The position numbers and the translations under genes are program-made. From contig NZ_JASMRZ010000002.1 of the NCBI RefSeq assembly GCF_030462475.1, positions 23,666 to 87,665 of the forward strand: DNA of 64,000 nt. The letters run 5' to 3'. The DNA is from Variovorax sp. CAN15. Its GTDB lineage: Bacteria > Pseudomonadota > Gammaproteobacteria > Burkholderiales > Burkholderiaceae_C. Under the pieces are notes generated by a model, which was not told the origin of the DNA, searched no databases, and saw nothing but the letters and a program-made list of their open reading frames with translations. Positions 46,201-55,983 of this stretch are shown here, one piece after another (position 1 is the stretch's first letter; the number at the start of each line of letters is the position of its first letter).

Positions 46201-46949
46201 TGGAGAACGCAAAGGCCGGCAACGTCTACGTGAACCGCAACATCGTGGGCGCCGTGGTGGGCGTGCAGCCCTTCGGCGGCGAGGGCCTGTCGGGCACGGG
46301 GCCGAAGGCGGGTGGACCGCTGTACATGCTGCGCATGCTGTCGGCACGGCCGGACGATGCGATGGCACGCGCTGTGGCCGGTGCCGCGCCGGCTTCGCAC
46401 CCGGCGCTGTCGGCGCTGGCCCGGTGGGCCGATGCCACCGGGCGGCCCGCGCTCTCGGCGCAATGCGCGCTTTTCGCGGCGCAATCGCGCTCCGGCAGCT
46501 CGCGCACGCTGGCCGGGCCGACCGGCGAGCGCAATGTCTACAGGCTGGAGCCGCGCGAGGCGGTGCTGTGCCTGGCCGATGCGGAAGCGGACCGGCTGGC
46601 GCAGCTCGCGGCCGTGCTGGCGGTGGGCAGCAGCGCGATCTGGCCCGCCGATGCAGCGGCGCAAGCCCTGCGTGCATCGCTGCCGGCCGAGGTGCAGCAG
46701 TGCGTGGCGGTTGCGAACGACTGGTCTTCGGACACGGTGGTGTTCGATGCCGCGCTGCATCACGGCGATGCGCACGGGCTCTCGGACGTGATGCGGCGCA
46801 TCGCCGCGCGGCCGGGCCCGATCGTCGGCGTGCGCGGCTTCGCGCCGGGCGAGGCGCGCATTCCGCTCGAAAGCCTGGTGGTGGAGCGCGCGATCAGCAC
46901 CAACACCGCGGCGGCGGGCGGCAACGCGAGCCTGATGACGATCGGCTGA
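43230..46949 (+). CDS. putA: Bifunctional proline dehydrogenase / P5C dehydrogenase PutA
   Basis: A 1239-residue enzyme that oxidises proline to glutamate through pyrroline-5-carboxylate. The proline dehydrogenase barrel (about 130-460) includes GISIKLSALHPRY, MVRLVKGAYWDSEIK and ATHNAHTLA. The aldehyde dehydrogenase domain (about 520-1030) includes SPWNFPLAIFTGQ, LIAETGGQNAMIV and catalytic Cys847 in SAGQRCSALRV. A C-terminal ALDH-like extension follows. The ribbon-helix-helix DNA-binding domain of enterobacterial PutA is absent at the N-terminus, so it should not repress its own gene. It is divergent from the secreted esterase gene, across 176 bases. Confidence 0.96.
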   Translation: MNPDPLPSLFAAFADGLPSDPSPLRARITAACRRPEPHALPPLLAQARLPEGQAEEAQELAYRIARQLRERKSSGGRAGLVQGLLQEYALSSQEGVALMCLAEALLRIPDAGTRDALIRDKIAHGQWQSHAGRSPSVFVNAATWGLLLTGKLVATHSEASLSTVLTRLIGKGGEPLIRKGVDMAMRMMGEQFVTGETIGQALANARELEARGFRYSYDMLGEAALTMEDAKRYRVAYERAIHAIGKASAGRGVYEGPGISIKLSALHPRYSRAQHSRVMAELYPVLRELALLARQYDIGLNIDAEEADRLELSLDLLERLCFEPGLAGWNGIGFVVQAYQKRCPFVIDFVIDLARRSGHRLMVRLVKGAYWDSEIKRAQLDGLDGYPVYTRKAYTDVSYLACARKLLDAPEAVYPQFATHNAHTLAAIYTMAGPSRYRPGQYEFQCLHGMGEPLYEQVVGPLARPCRIYAPVGTHETLLAYLVRRLLENGANTSFVNRIADPSIPLDVLVEDPVDTVERMAAQEGTAGLPHPAIPLPAALYGMQRANSRGLDLASDDSLRALGHALRESAGEQWRAAPMLAEAAPADGEAAEVPNPADHRDIVGQVQEATLADVESAIARAHAFAPAWAATPPAERATLLERAADRLEQGMPRLLGLLTREAGKTYANAIAEVREAVDFLRYYAAQARGDFSNDTHRALGPMACISPWNFPLAIFTGQVAAALAAGNPVLAKPAEQTPLVAAEAVRVLWDAGIPRAAVQLLPGRGETVGAALVADARVQGVMFTGSTEVARILQKTLSQRLGAHGAPVPLIAETGGQNAMIVDSSALVEQVVADVMASAFDSAGQRCSALRVLCVQEEAAERVVAMLKGAMAEAAIGNPARLAVDVGPVIDAEARDGIERHVEAMRSRGHAVFRQAREHGDDTRHGTFVTPTLIELDSIGELQREVFGPVLHLVRYRRRDLGALVGQINGTGYGLTLGVHTRIDETIAQVVENAKAGNVYVNRNIVGAVVGVQPFGGEGLSGTGPKAGGPLYMLRMLSARPDDAMARAVAGAAPASHPALSALARWADATGRPALSAQCALFAAQSRSGSSRTLAGPTGERNVYRLEPREAVLCLADAEADRLAQLAAVLAVGSSAIWPADAAAQALRASLPAEVQQCVAVANDWSSDTVVFDAALHHGDAHGLSDVMRRIAARPGPIVGVRGFAPGEARIPLESLVVERAISTNTAAAGGNASLMTIG

Positions 46950-46967
46950 GCGCGCCTGCGCAGCCTG

Positions 46968-47360
46968 CTATTTGTCGAACGCGGGATCGATGGGCACGCG
47001 GTAGCCGTTCACGAGCCGGTTGGTCTCGTTGGCCATGCCGACCACGGCCATGAGCTCGGCGAACATCGCGGGCGTCATGCCGGCCTTCTCGGCGCCGGCG
47101 TGATGGCTCGCGATGCAGTAGCCGCAGCTGTTGGTGACGCTCACGGCAAGGTAGACCATCTCCTTGACCACCGGGTCGAGCGCGCCGGGCGCCATCACTT
47201 CCTTCAGGCTGCTCCAGGTGCGCCTGAGCGTGGCGGGGTCGTTGGCGAGGTACTTCCAGAAGTTGTTGACGTCGGGCACGTTGCGCGTGGTCTTGATGTC
47301 GTCGAAGACCGCGCGCACTTCGGGCGAAGCTGCCGCGTACTCGATGGGCTGGGGTTTCAT
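46968..47360 (-). CDS. AhpD-like / carboxymuconolactone decarboxylase family protein
   Basis: A 130-residue protein with the CxxC redox motif NSCGYCIASHHAGAEKAGM, matching the AhpD-like group: a helical bundle that acts as a peroxidase or thiol relay. AGGAG precedes ATG 47360. It lies downstream of katG in the same direction (about 110 bases, with a strong stem-loop between), so a role in peroxide handling is likely. It is convergent with putA. Confidence 0.85.
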   Translation of the reverse strand: MKPQPIEYAAASPEVRAVFDDIKTTRNVPDVNNFWKYLANDPATLRRTWSSLKEVMAPGALDPVVKEMVYLAVSVTNSCGYCIASHHAGAEKAGMTPAMFAELMAVVGMANETNRLVNGYRVPIDPAFDK

Positions 47361-47429
47361 GCGAGGCTCCTGCTGGTGTTTGTTGTCGAAGGCCGGCCGA
47401 CGGTAACAGCCTTCGCAGCACGGCTCGCG

Positions 47430-47459
47430 CACGGCGGCCGGCCGCAGCCGGCCGCCGTG
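47430..47459. terminator. Perfect 13-bp stem-loop after katG
   Basis: CACGGCGGCCGGC (47430-47442) pairs exactly with GCCGGCCGCCGTG (47447-47459) around CGCA. It lies 9 bases past the katG stop on the leftward strand and separates katG from the AhpD-like gene. No U tract follows. Confidence 0.65.
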
Positions 47460-47468
47460 TTCAGCCGA

Positions 47469-49718
<2,250 letters not shown>

Positions 49719-49744
49719 CTAGGTTCGGGAAACCAATCCATCAA

Positions 49745-49781
49745 TCAGATTGAGCGAATTGAATCAATAGATAATGGCTAT
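49745..49781. promoter_or_regulatory. OxyR-like binding site upstream of katG
   Basis: The inner half is a perfect ATAG-N7-CTAT (49767-49781). At the required 7-base spacing the outer half reads TCAG-N7-GAAT (49745-49759), which keeps half of the conserved bases. This is the layout of the four-tetranucleotide OxyR site, and it is 78-114 bases upstream of katG, the classic OxyR target. Confidence 0.55.
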
Positions 49782-49837
49782 TGAACTGCCCGCACGCGCA
49801 GCGCATTGGCGGGATCGCCGCGGCCTCGGGGGCGCGT

Positions 49838-49856
49838 ACAAATGAGAGTCATTATC
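49838..49856. promoter_or_regulatory. Fur-box-like site upstream of the TonB receptor
   Basis: ACAAATGAGAGTCATTATC matches the 19-base Fur consensus (GATAATGATAATCATTATC) at 14 positions, with the right half perfect. It lies 64 bases before the receptor ATG at 49920 and fits iron repression of a siderophore receptor. Confidence 0.7.
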
Positions 49857-49919
49857 AACGCGGCGATACAATTCGTAGCGTCGTCTCGACTTCCCCGCCC
49901 GGGCTCCTGCTGCCCGGCC

Positions 49920-52088
49920 ATGAGCCCTTCTTTCCAGCGCAACGTTCCCGTGATTTTTCCGACCTCCCCTTCTCATCTTCCTCTCGCGCCGACTCTTGCC
50001 GCCCTGCTCTCGCTCGCCCCTGTCACCGACCTGTTCGCGCAGCAGGCGCCGGATGCCGACACCGCAGGTACGCTCAAGACGATCGAAATCCAGGAGCGGT
50101 CGGAGGGTGCGGCTTCGGGCTATGCCGGCCCCCGCGGCGGTACCGCGGCGACACGCACCGAGACCCCGCTGATCGAAGTGCCGCAGGCGGTGCGGGTGGT
50201 GCCACGCCAACTGATCGATGACCTGGGCGCCACGCGGCTGGGCGACACCGTCGACTACGTCAGCGGCATCGCACGGCTCAACGACTTCGGCGGCACCTGG
50301 GACAACTTCGCGATCCGGGGTTTCAGCAACACGGAGGGCGGCTCGCTGCTCAACGGCTTCCCGTCGGGACGCGGCTACGGACCGCAGCGCGATGTGGCGA
50401 GCGTCGAACGCGTCGAATTCCTGAAGGGTCCGGCCGCCGCGCTCTACGGCAGCAGCGAGCCCGGCGGAACCATCAACGTGGTGACGAAGAAGCCGCAATT
50501 CACCGCCGCACACACCGCCAGCGTGGAGGTCGGCACACTGGGCTTCCGGCGCACGACGCTGGACACCACCGGTCCGCTGGGCAGCAGCTTTGCCTACCGG
50601 CTCAACGCGGTGGCGGAGGACGGCGCCAGCCGCAGCGGATTGATCGACAGCCGCAAGCAGGTACTGGCGCCGGCGCTGACCTGGACGCCCGACAGCCGCA
50701 CGGTGGTGCAGTACGAGGCCGAGTTCGTTCGCATCCGCGCGCCGCTCGACCGCGGCGTGATCCAGATCAACGGCAATGTCGGCGTCCTTCCGCGCGACCG
50801 CTTCCTGGGCGAGCCCGACCGGGACAACATGCACATCGAGGGCGACACCCATCAGCTGACGGTGGACCGCGAGCTGGGCTCGGGCTGGCGCGCCCGGGTC
50901 GGCACGTCCTACCGTGAGACCCGCTACTTCGGCGACGCGGTCGACCTCAACAGCACGCTGCGTGCCGATGGCCGCACCCTCAATCGCCGGGACAGCTGGC
51001 GCAGCCTGCCGTCGCGCGACACGTCGGTGCAGGCCGAAGTCGAGGGCAAGTTCAGCACGGGCGGCATCGGCCACACGCTGCTGGCGGGCGTGGAGTCCTG
51101 GCGGCTCTTCATGGGTCAGTACGGCGACTATTCGAGCGTGGCCACGGCGCCGTATGCGATCGACATCTATCGACCGCTCTACGGCCAGGCCCGCACGGCA
51201 CCGCTCTCGCCCCTGTTCAACACGCGCGACAGCCAGCGCGCCACCGGTGTCTTCGTACAGGACCAGATCGACCTGTCGCCGCAATGGAAGCTGCTGGCGG
51301 GCGTGCGCTTCGACCGCTTCCGCCAGGACTACGACGACCTGCTGGCACGCAAGTCCACCGCCCAGAGCCATTCGGCCACTTCGCCTCGCGTGGGCATCAC
51401 CTACCTCGTGAGCGACCGGCTGTCCTTCTACGCCAGCGCCGGCAAGTCCTTCAGGCCCAATTCAGGCGGGGACGAGAACGGCAACGCGTTCACGCCGCAA
51501 TCGGGCCGCGCGCTGGAAGCCGGCGCCAAATGGCTGTCGGCCGACGAGCGGCTGACAGCCACGATGGCGGTGTTCGACATCCGCAAGAGCAACGTGCTCA
51601 CCCGCAGCCCGACCAACGCCAACTTCAACGTGGCCGCAGGCCAGGCGCGCAGCCGCGGCGTCGAGGCCGACGTCGCCGGCCAGCTCGACGCGCACTGGCG
51701 CCTTGCCGGCAACCTGGCCTACACAGACACCGAAGTCACCCGCGACAACAACCCGGCCATGCTCGGGCGCAGGCTGGCCAACATCCCGCGCGTCAGCGGC
51801 GGCCTGTTCGCCATCCGCGAGGACAGGCTGCTCGACGGCCGCTACGGCATCGGCGGCGGCCTGGTGCATGTGGGCGAGCGCACCGGCAACGCCACCGACA
51901 CCTACCGCCTGCCTGCCTACACCACCGTGCGCCTGACCGCCTATTGGCAGATCAATCCACGCGTCCGGCTCAGCCTCGACGTGAACAACGTGTTCAACAA
52001 GACCTTCTACGTCGCTTCCTGGAACAACCTGACGGTGCTGCCCGGCCTGGGCCGGCAGGTGGTGGCGGGGCTGCAGGCGAAGTTCTGA
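49920..52088 (+). CDS. TonB-dependent siderophore receptor
   Basis: A 722-residue outer-membrane receptor. The N-terminus has a signal-like hydrophobic stretch (LAPTLAALLSLAPVTDLFAQQ). A TonB-box/plug region follows, with IEVPQAVRVVPRQLIDDLGA, FAIRGFSNTEG and VEFLKGPAAALYGSSEPGGTINVVTKKP. The barrel ends with VNNVFNKTFYVASWNN and a C-terminal Phe. It takes up ferric siderophores, probably of the hydroxamate/FpvA-like class. ATG 49920 (MSPSFQRNVPV) puts the Fur box upstream of the coding region. It is divergent from katG. Confidence 0.92.
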   Translation: MSPSFQRNVPVIFPTSPSHLPLAPTLAALLSLAPVTDLFAQQAPDADTAGTLKTIEIQERSEGAASGYAGPRGGTAATRTETPLIEVPQAVRVVPRQLIDDLGATRLGDTVDYVSGIARLNDFGGTWDNFAIRGFSNTEGGSLLNGFPSGRGYGPQRDVASVERVEFLKGPAAALYGSSEPGGTINVVTKKPQFTAAHTASVEVGTLGFRRTTLDTTGPLGSSFAYRLNAVAEDGASRSGLIDSRKQVLAPALTWTPDSRTVVQYEAEFVRIRAPLDRGVIQINGNVGVLPRDRFLGEPDRDNMHIEGDTHQLTVDRELGSGWRARVGTSYRETRYFGDAVDLNSTLRADGRTLNRRDSWRSLPSRDTSVQAEVEGKFSTGGIGHTLLAGVESWRLFMGQYGDYSSVATAPYAIDIYRPLYGQARTAPLSPLFNTRDSQRATGVFVQDQIDLSPQWKLLAGVRFDRFRQDYDDLLARKSTAQSHSATSPRVGITYLVSDRLSFYASAGKSFRPNSGGDENGNAFTPQSGRALEAGAKWLSADERLTATMAVFDIRKSNVLTRSPTNANFNVAAGQARSRGVEADVAGQLDAHWRLAGNLAYTDTEVTRDNNPAMLGRRLANIPRVSGGLFAIREDRLLDGRYGIGGGLVHVGERTGNATDTYRLPAYTTVRLTAYWQINPRVRLSLDVNNVFNKTFYVASWNNLTVLPGLGRQVVAGLQAKF

Positions 52089-52202
52089 ACGCCCGGCGCG
52101 GCGGCGCCGCCCGTGGACCAGAAGCACCGAGCCGGGCAGGGTCCGGGACGAGCTGGTCGGCGGAGTCGCCCTCGTACCGACGATGCTGTCCATTGCCTGC
52201 GT

Positions 52203-52433
52203 TCCGATCCCCCGCATATGCAAGGCCAGGCCTTCCTCGGCCCGCAGCGCGCCAGCGAACCACGCCAGTATGTGCCCGCGGCCCGCGACCGCAGGAACTC
52301 CGGGCACGACCGGTCACGCGTGGTCCGCGACGCAAGGTATCGGTACATCCGCAACTACTACCCCGAGAAACCGTTCTACCGGCAACCTCTTGCGTTCCAT
52401 CCCGATGACCGCCTCTTCGGAACCGTCGAATAG
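52203..52433 (+). pseudogene. C-terminal remnant of a sulfatase
   Basis: One frame reads MQGQAFLGPQRASEPRQYV, then RVVRDARYRYIRNYYPEKPF, which is the C-terminal signature of type I sulfatases (RDxRYKYIxNY.PE.P). The catalytic C/S-x-P-x-R region and most of the enzyme are missing, and the flanks do not continue in frame. The rest of the 421-base stretch 52089-52509 shows no gene. I read this as a decayed leftover. Confidence 0.6.
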
Positions 52434-52509
52434 CTTTGGCCCAAGAACTTTTGATGGCTTCCGCCACCGGGTGTCCCTTCGTGCGGCAGCGGCAGGACAT
52501 GGGCCGGCC

Positions 52510-53400
52510 TCAGGCTTGCTCCATCGACTTCGCCACGCGGCGCACGATGGCCGCGAACGCGGCGGTCGTCGGCGTGTGCACCTGGCCTTCGGGCCATAGC
52601 AGGCCCGGCGTGCGCTGCAGCGAAGGGCCCTCCAGCGGGATCGCGACCAGGCCGAGGTGGTCTGCCAGGGCGCTGCGCGAAACGATCGTCGCCATGGGCG
52701 CCTGCTGCACCAGCGCGAGCATTCCTGCGATGGAGGATGTCTCCACCACGACGTGCGGCTGCGCACCGGCCGCACGAAGTGCCTCGTCGATCTGCATGCG
52801 GGTCGTGTACTTGCGCGCCGGCAGGGTCAGGTCGCGTCCATGCAGTTCGACCATGCGAAGACGCCTGCGCCTGGCGAACGGATGCTTCTGGTTGACCGCG
52901 ACCACCATTTCTTCCGAATAGAGCGGCTCGAACAAGAGGCCTTCGAGTTCGAGCGGCCTGTACGCGAGGATCAGGTCCAGGCGCCCCGCGCGCATGTCGG
53001 CGATCAGACTGTCCACGGTGTTTTCCTCGACCACCAGCCGCACCGAAGGATGCGCGTGGGCAAAGAGCGCGAGGCACTTCGGCACGAGGCCCATGTTCAG
53101 CGTCATGGTCGTGCCGAGCGAGAGAGTGCCCTCGAACGCCTTCTCGGGCGCGCCGATCAGCGCGATACCCACATCGATCTCGGCGAGCGCCTTCGCCGCC
53201 TGCGGCAGGAAGAGCTCACCCGCGGCGGTGAGCGTGACGCGCCTCGCGCTGCGGTCGAACAGCTTCTGGCCCAGTTCGTTCTCGAGTTGGCTGATCTGGT
53301 GCGACAGCGTCGACTGGGTGACGTGAAGCTGCACGGCGGCCTGCGTGAAGCTGAGGCGCTCGGCCAGCGCCAGGAAGTAGCGTAGATGTCGGAGTTCCAT
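52510..53400 (-). CDS. LysR-type regulator of the adjacent catabolic cluster
   Basis: A 296-residue LysR protein: winged helix MELRHLRYFLALAERLSFTQAAVQLHVTQSTLSHQISQLE, then an effector domain. It belongs to the CbnR/CatR-like style by its start (MELRHLRYF). It is divergent from the Bug-SMP-30-PcaC cluster and probably controls it. ATG 53400. The 119-base gap holds a repeated ATCGATG motif. Confidence 0.88.
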   Translation of the reverse strand: MELRHLRYFLALAERLSFTQAAVQLHVTQSTLSHQISQLENELGQKLFDRSARRVTLTAAGELFLPQAAKALAEIDVGIALIGAPEKAFEGTLSLGTTMTLNMGLVPKCLALFAHAHPSVRLVVEENTVDSLIADMRAGRLDLILAYRPLELEGLLFEPLYSEEMVVAVNQKHPFARRRRLRMVELHGRDLTLPARKYTTRMQIDEALRAAGAQPHVVVETSSIAGMLALVQQAPMATIVSRSALADHLGLVAIPLEGPSLQRTPGLLWPEGQVHTPTTAAFAAIVRRVAKSMEQA

Positions 53401-53425
53401 GCGTCGCAACCTGCCGGTCGCCCGA

Positions 53426-53441
53426 ATCGATGCCATCGATG
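53426..53441. promoter_or_regulatory. Repeated ATCGATG motif in the divergent promoter region
   Basis: ATCGATG occurs at 53426-53432 and again at 53435-53441, each containing the ATCGAT palindrome with a 9-base period. It lies between the LysR gene and the catabolic operon and is a weak operator candidate. Confidence 0.3.
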
Positions 53442-53519
53442 ATAACGACCGAAATTTGTCATTTGTCTCGCAGCCCGCTGCTCGCCTATCTTCGGCGCTC
53501 CAGACAACGAGACAAGCCC

Positions 53520-54488
53520 ATGCGACGCATATCCACCGCACTCCTGGCGGCCCTGACACTCTGCACGGCCGTTGCCCATGCCCAGACGGAAAGCTGGCCT
53601 AGCCGCAACGTCAAGCTGGTCGTTCCCTACCCGCCCGGCGGCACGACCGACTATGCGGCGCGCCAGATCGCGCAGGCACTCACGGTGCAGACGGGCAAGA
53701 CCTTCTACGTCGAGAACAAGGCGGGAGCCAGCGGCACGATCGGCTCCGACCTGGTGGCCAAGTCGGCGCCCGACGGCAACACCTTCCTCATCAACGACAC
53801 CACCTACGCCATGCTTCCGCACCTGTTCAGGAAGCTGCCGTGGGACCACGCGAACGGCCTGGTGCCTGTCACGAACATCGTCGATACGCCGCTGGTCGTG
53901 CTGGTGGGCGCAGGCTCGCCTTACAAGACCATCAAGGATCTCATCGACGCCGCGCGCCGCAGCCCCGGCCAGCTGACCTTCGGCTCCGGCGGCATGGGAA
54001 GCTCGACGCACCTCGGTGGAGAATTGCTCAAGCAGAACGCGCAGTTCTCTCTGACGCATGTTCCCTACAAGGGCGCGGGCGAAGCCTTGCTCGGCGTGGT
54101 GTCGGGCCAGGTCGACGTGCTGGTCACGGCATCGCCCACCGCGATCGCCCAGGTCAAGGGTGGGAAGGTGCGCGCCCTTCTCGTGACGGCGCCGCAGAGA
54201 ATCGCCGCGCTTCCCGATACGCCCACCAGCGCCGAAGCGGGCCTGAAGGATTTCACCGCGACCAACTGGTTCGGCGTCGCGGCCCCGAAGGGCACGCCCC
54301 AGCCGGTCATCGAGAAGATGCAGGCCGAGGTCAAGCGCGCGCTGGAGTCGCCCGAGTTGCGGGCCCGCTTCGCCGATCAGGGCGCAACGGTCGGCGGCAT
54401 GACACCGGCCGCGTTCCAGGATTTCGTGCGCAGCCAGACGCAGGCCTGGGGCCGGGTCGTCAAGGCCGCCGGCGTGCAGCCCGAATAG
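53520..54488 (+). CDS. Bug-family (TTT) periplasmic binding protein
   Basis: A 322-residue exported binding protein. Signal peptide MRRISTALLAALTLCTAVAH with cleavage near AHA-QT (22). Family segments: WPSRNVKLVVPYPPGGTTDYAAR, VENKAGASGTIGSD, HVPYKGAGEAL and VAAPKGTPQPVIEKM. Bug proteins bind small carboxylates or aromatics; the cognate TctA/TctB membrane genes are not here. It is first in a rightward cluster with a lactonase and a decarboxylase. Confidence 0.9.
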   Translation: MRRISTALLAALTLCTAVAHAQTESWPSRNVKLVVPYPPGGTTDYAARQIAQALTVQTGKTFYVENKAGASGTIGSDLVAKSAPDGNTFLINDTTYAMLPHLFRKLPWDHANGLVPVTNIVDTPLVVLVGAGSPYKTIKDLIDAARRSPGQLTFGSGGMGSSTHLGGELLKQNAQFSLTHVPYKGAGEALLGVVSGQVDVLVTASPTAIAQVKGGKVRALLVTAPQRIAALPDTPTSAEAGLKDFTATNWFGVAAPKGTPQPVIEKMQAEVKRALESPELRARFADQGATVGGMTPAAFQDFVRSQTQAWGRVVKAAGVQPE

Positions 54489-54510
54489 CCCGGCACCAGG
54501 AACCAGGCGC

Positions 54511-55431
54511 ATGTGGAACCTCGGCTTTACGCCGCCGGAAGTCATCGAGGCCAAAGTGCTCACGACGATGCCGCCGGACCTTCGCCGCACCGGGCCGAAC
54601 GCCTGGGGCGAAGCGAACAAGCCCGGCCAGGCGGTCGACAGCTTTCTCGAAGGCCCGGTGTTCGATTCGCTGGGCAACCTGTACGTGACGGACATTCCCT
54701 CCGGCAGGATCCTGTGCATCACGCCACAGCTCGAATGGCGCGTGGTGGCCGGGTACGACGGATGGCCCAACGGCATGGCGATGCATGCGGACGGCAGCCT
54801 GTGGATCGCCGACTACAGGCGCGGCATCCTCCGGCTCGACCCCGCCACAGGCCACCTGGAACCCGTGCTGGCGCATCGCAACAGCGAGTCATTCAAGGGC
54901 GTCAACGACCTCGTCTTCGACGCGAAGGGCAGCCTCTACTTCACGGACCAGGGACAGACTGGCCTGCACGATCCCACGGGCCGTGTCTACCGCCTGGGCC
55001 AGGACGGGCGGCTCGACCTCCTGCTCGCGAACGTGCCGAGCCCGAACGGCATCGCGCTCGATCCCACCGGCCGCGTGTTGTTCGTCGCGGTCACGCGCGG
55101 CAACCAGGTCTGGCGCGCACCGATCATGCGCGACGGCAGCCTCACGAAGGTGGCCGCCTTCCAGACCTTCTTCGGCACGAGCGGGCCCGATGGCCTCGCC
55201 GCCACGGCGCAAGGCGGTCTCGTGGTGGCGCATGCGAGCCTCGGCGCCGCGTTCGTGCTGAACGCGGCTGGCGAAATCACCCACCTCGTGCGCAGTCCAG
55301 GCGGCAAGACCGTCACCAACCTGGCCTTTCGCCCCGGGAGCAACACGCTGGTGATGACGGAATCGTCCAGCGGCGCGATCCTGGAGGCGCAACTGCCCGT
55401 CGCCGGGCTGGGCCAGGCATCTTTCAAGTGA
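54511..55431 (+). CDS. SMP-30/gluconolactonase-family lactonase
   Basis: A 306-residue beta-propeller lactonase-like protein. Ligand-type segments: FLEGPVFDSLGNLYVTDI, GWPNGMAMHADGSLWIAD, GVNDLVFDAKGSLYFTDQG and SPNGIALDPTG. No signal peptide. By context it probably opens a lactone intermediate of an aromatic or sugar-acid pathway. It is 22 bases after the Bug gene and 71 bases before the decarboxylase gene. Confidence 0.85.
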   Translation: MWNLGFTPPEVIEAKVLTTMPPDLRRTGPNAWGEANKPGQAVDSFLEGPVFDSLGNLYVTDIPSGRILCITPQLEWRVVAGYDGWPNGMAMHADGSLWIADYRRGILRLDPATGHLEPVLAHRNSESFKGVNDLVFDAKGSLYFTDQGQTGLHDPTGRVYRLGQDGRLDLLLANVPSPNGIALDPTGRVLFVAVTRGNQVWRAPIMRDGSLTKVAAFQTFFGTSGPDGLAATAQGGLVVAHASLGAAFVLNAAGEITHLVRSPGGKTVTNLAFRPGSNTLVMTESSSGAILEAQLPVAGLGQASFK

Positions 55432-55502
55432 CCGCATCGACCGCGGCGACCCGCGGCCTTCGTGCCCGGAGATCTTTCCATTCATTCCATCAGGAACACC
55501 AC

Positions 55503-55925
55503 ATGACCAACGAGCTTTACGAGAAGGGAATGAAGCGCAGGCGCCGCGTCCTGGGCGATGCCCACGTGGACCGGGCGAGCGCGGCGACGACCGACGTGAC
55601 ACGCGACTTCCAGGATCTGATCGTGCGATACGGCTGGGGCGAAGTGTGGACGAGGCCCGACCTGGGCCTGCGCGAGCGCCGCATCCTCGTCATGGGCACC
55701 ATGATCGCGCTGGGACGCTGGGACGAACTGCGCCTGCATCTGCGCGCCGCGCTGCAGAACCAGATGTCGCTGTGCGACATCAAGGAGGTGCTCCTGCAAC
55801 AGGCGATCTACTGCGGCATTCCGGCGGCCAACACGGCCTATCACCATCTGTCTGCGGTTCTGGCGGAACTCGCCGCCGAGGGCACGGCGATCAACCGCAC
55901 CCCGACGCTCGCGACCGAAGCCTGA
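55503..55925 (+). CDS. PcaC-like carboxymuconolactone decarboxylase family protein
   Basis: A 140-residue protein close to 4-carboxymuconolactone decarboxylase: MTNELYEKGMKRRRRVLGDA, DLIVRYGWGEVWTRPDL, WDELRLHLRAALQN and KEVLLQQAIYCGIPAANTAYHH. It has no CxxC pair, unlike the AhpD-like protein at 46968. In the beta-ketoadipate route PcaC acts beside a lactonase, which fits its neighbour, but the exact substrate is not known. AGGAA precedes the ATG. Confidence 0.85.
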   Translation: MTNELYEKGMKRRRRVLGDAHVDRASAATTDVTRDFQDLIVRYGWGEVWTRPDLGLRERRILVMGTMIALGRWDELRLHLRAALQNQMSLCDIKEVLLQQAIYCGIPAANTAYHHLSAVLAELAAEGTAINRTPTLATEA

Positions 55926-55983
55926 AGGCTGGCCAGCCTCGAGCGCATCCTGCCGCACCTCCATTCCCACGACGATTCACACC

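Noticed and set aside
52113..52433. A full small gene in the gap after the TonB receptor
   Set aside because: The N-terminal half of the frame has no family features; only the sulfatase-like end is recognisable, so I call a remnant.
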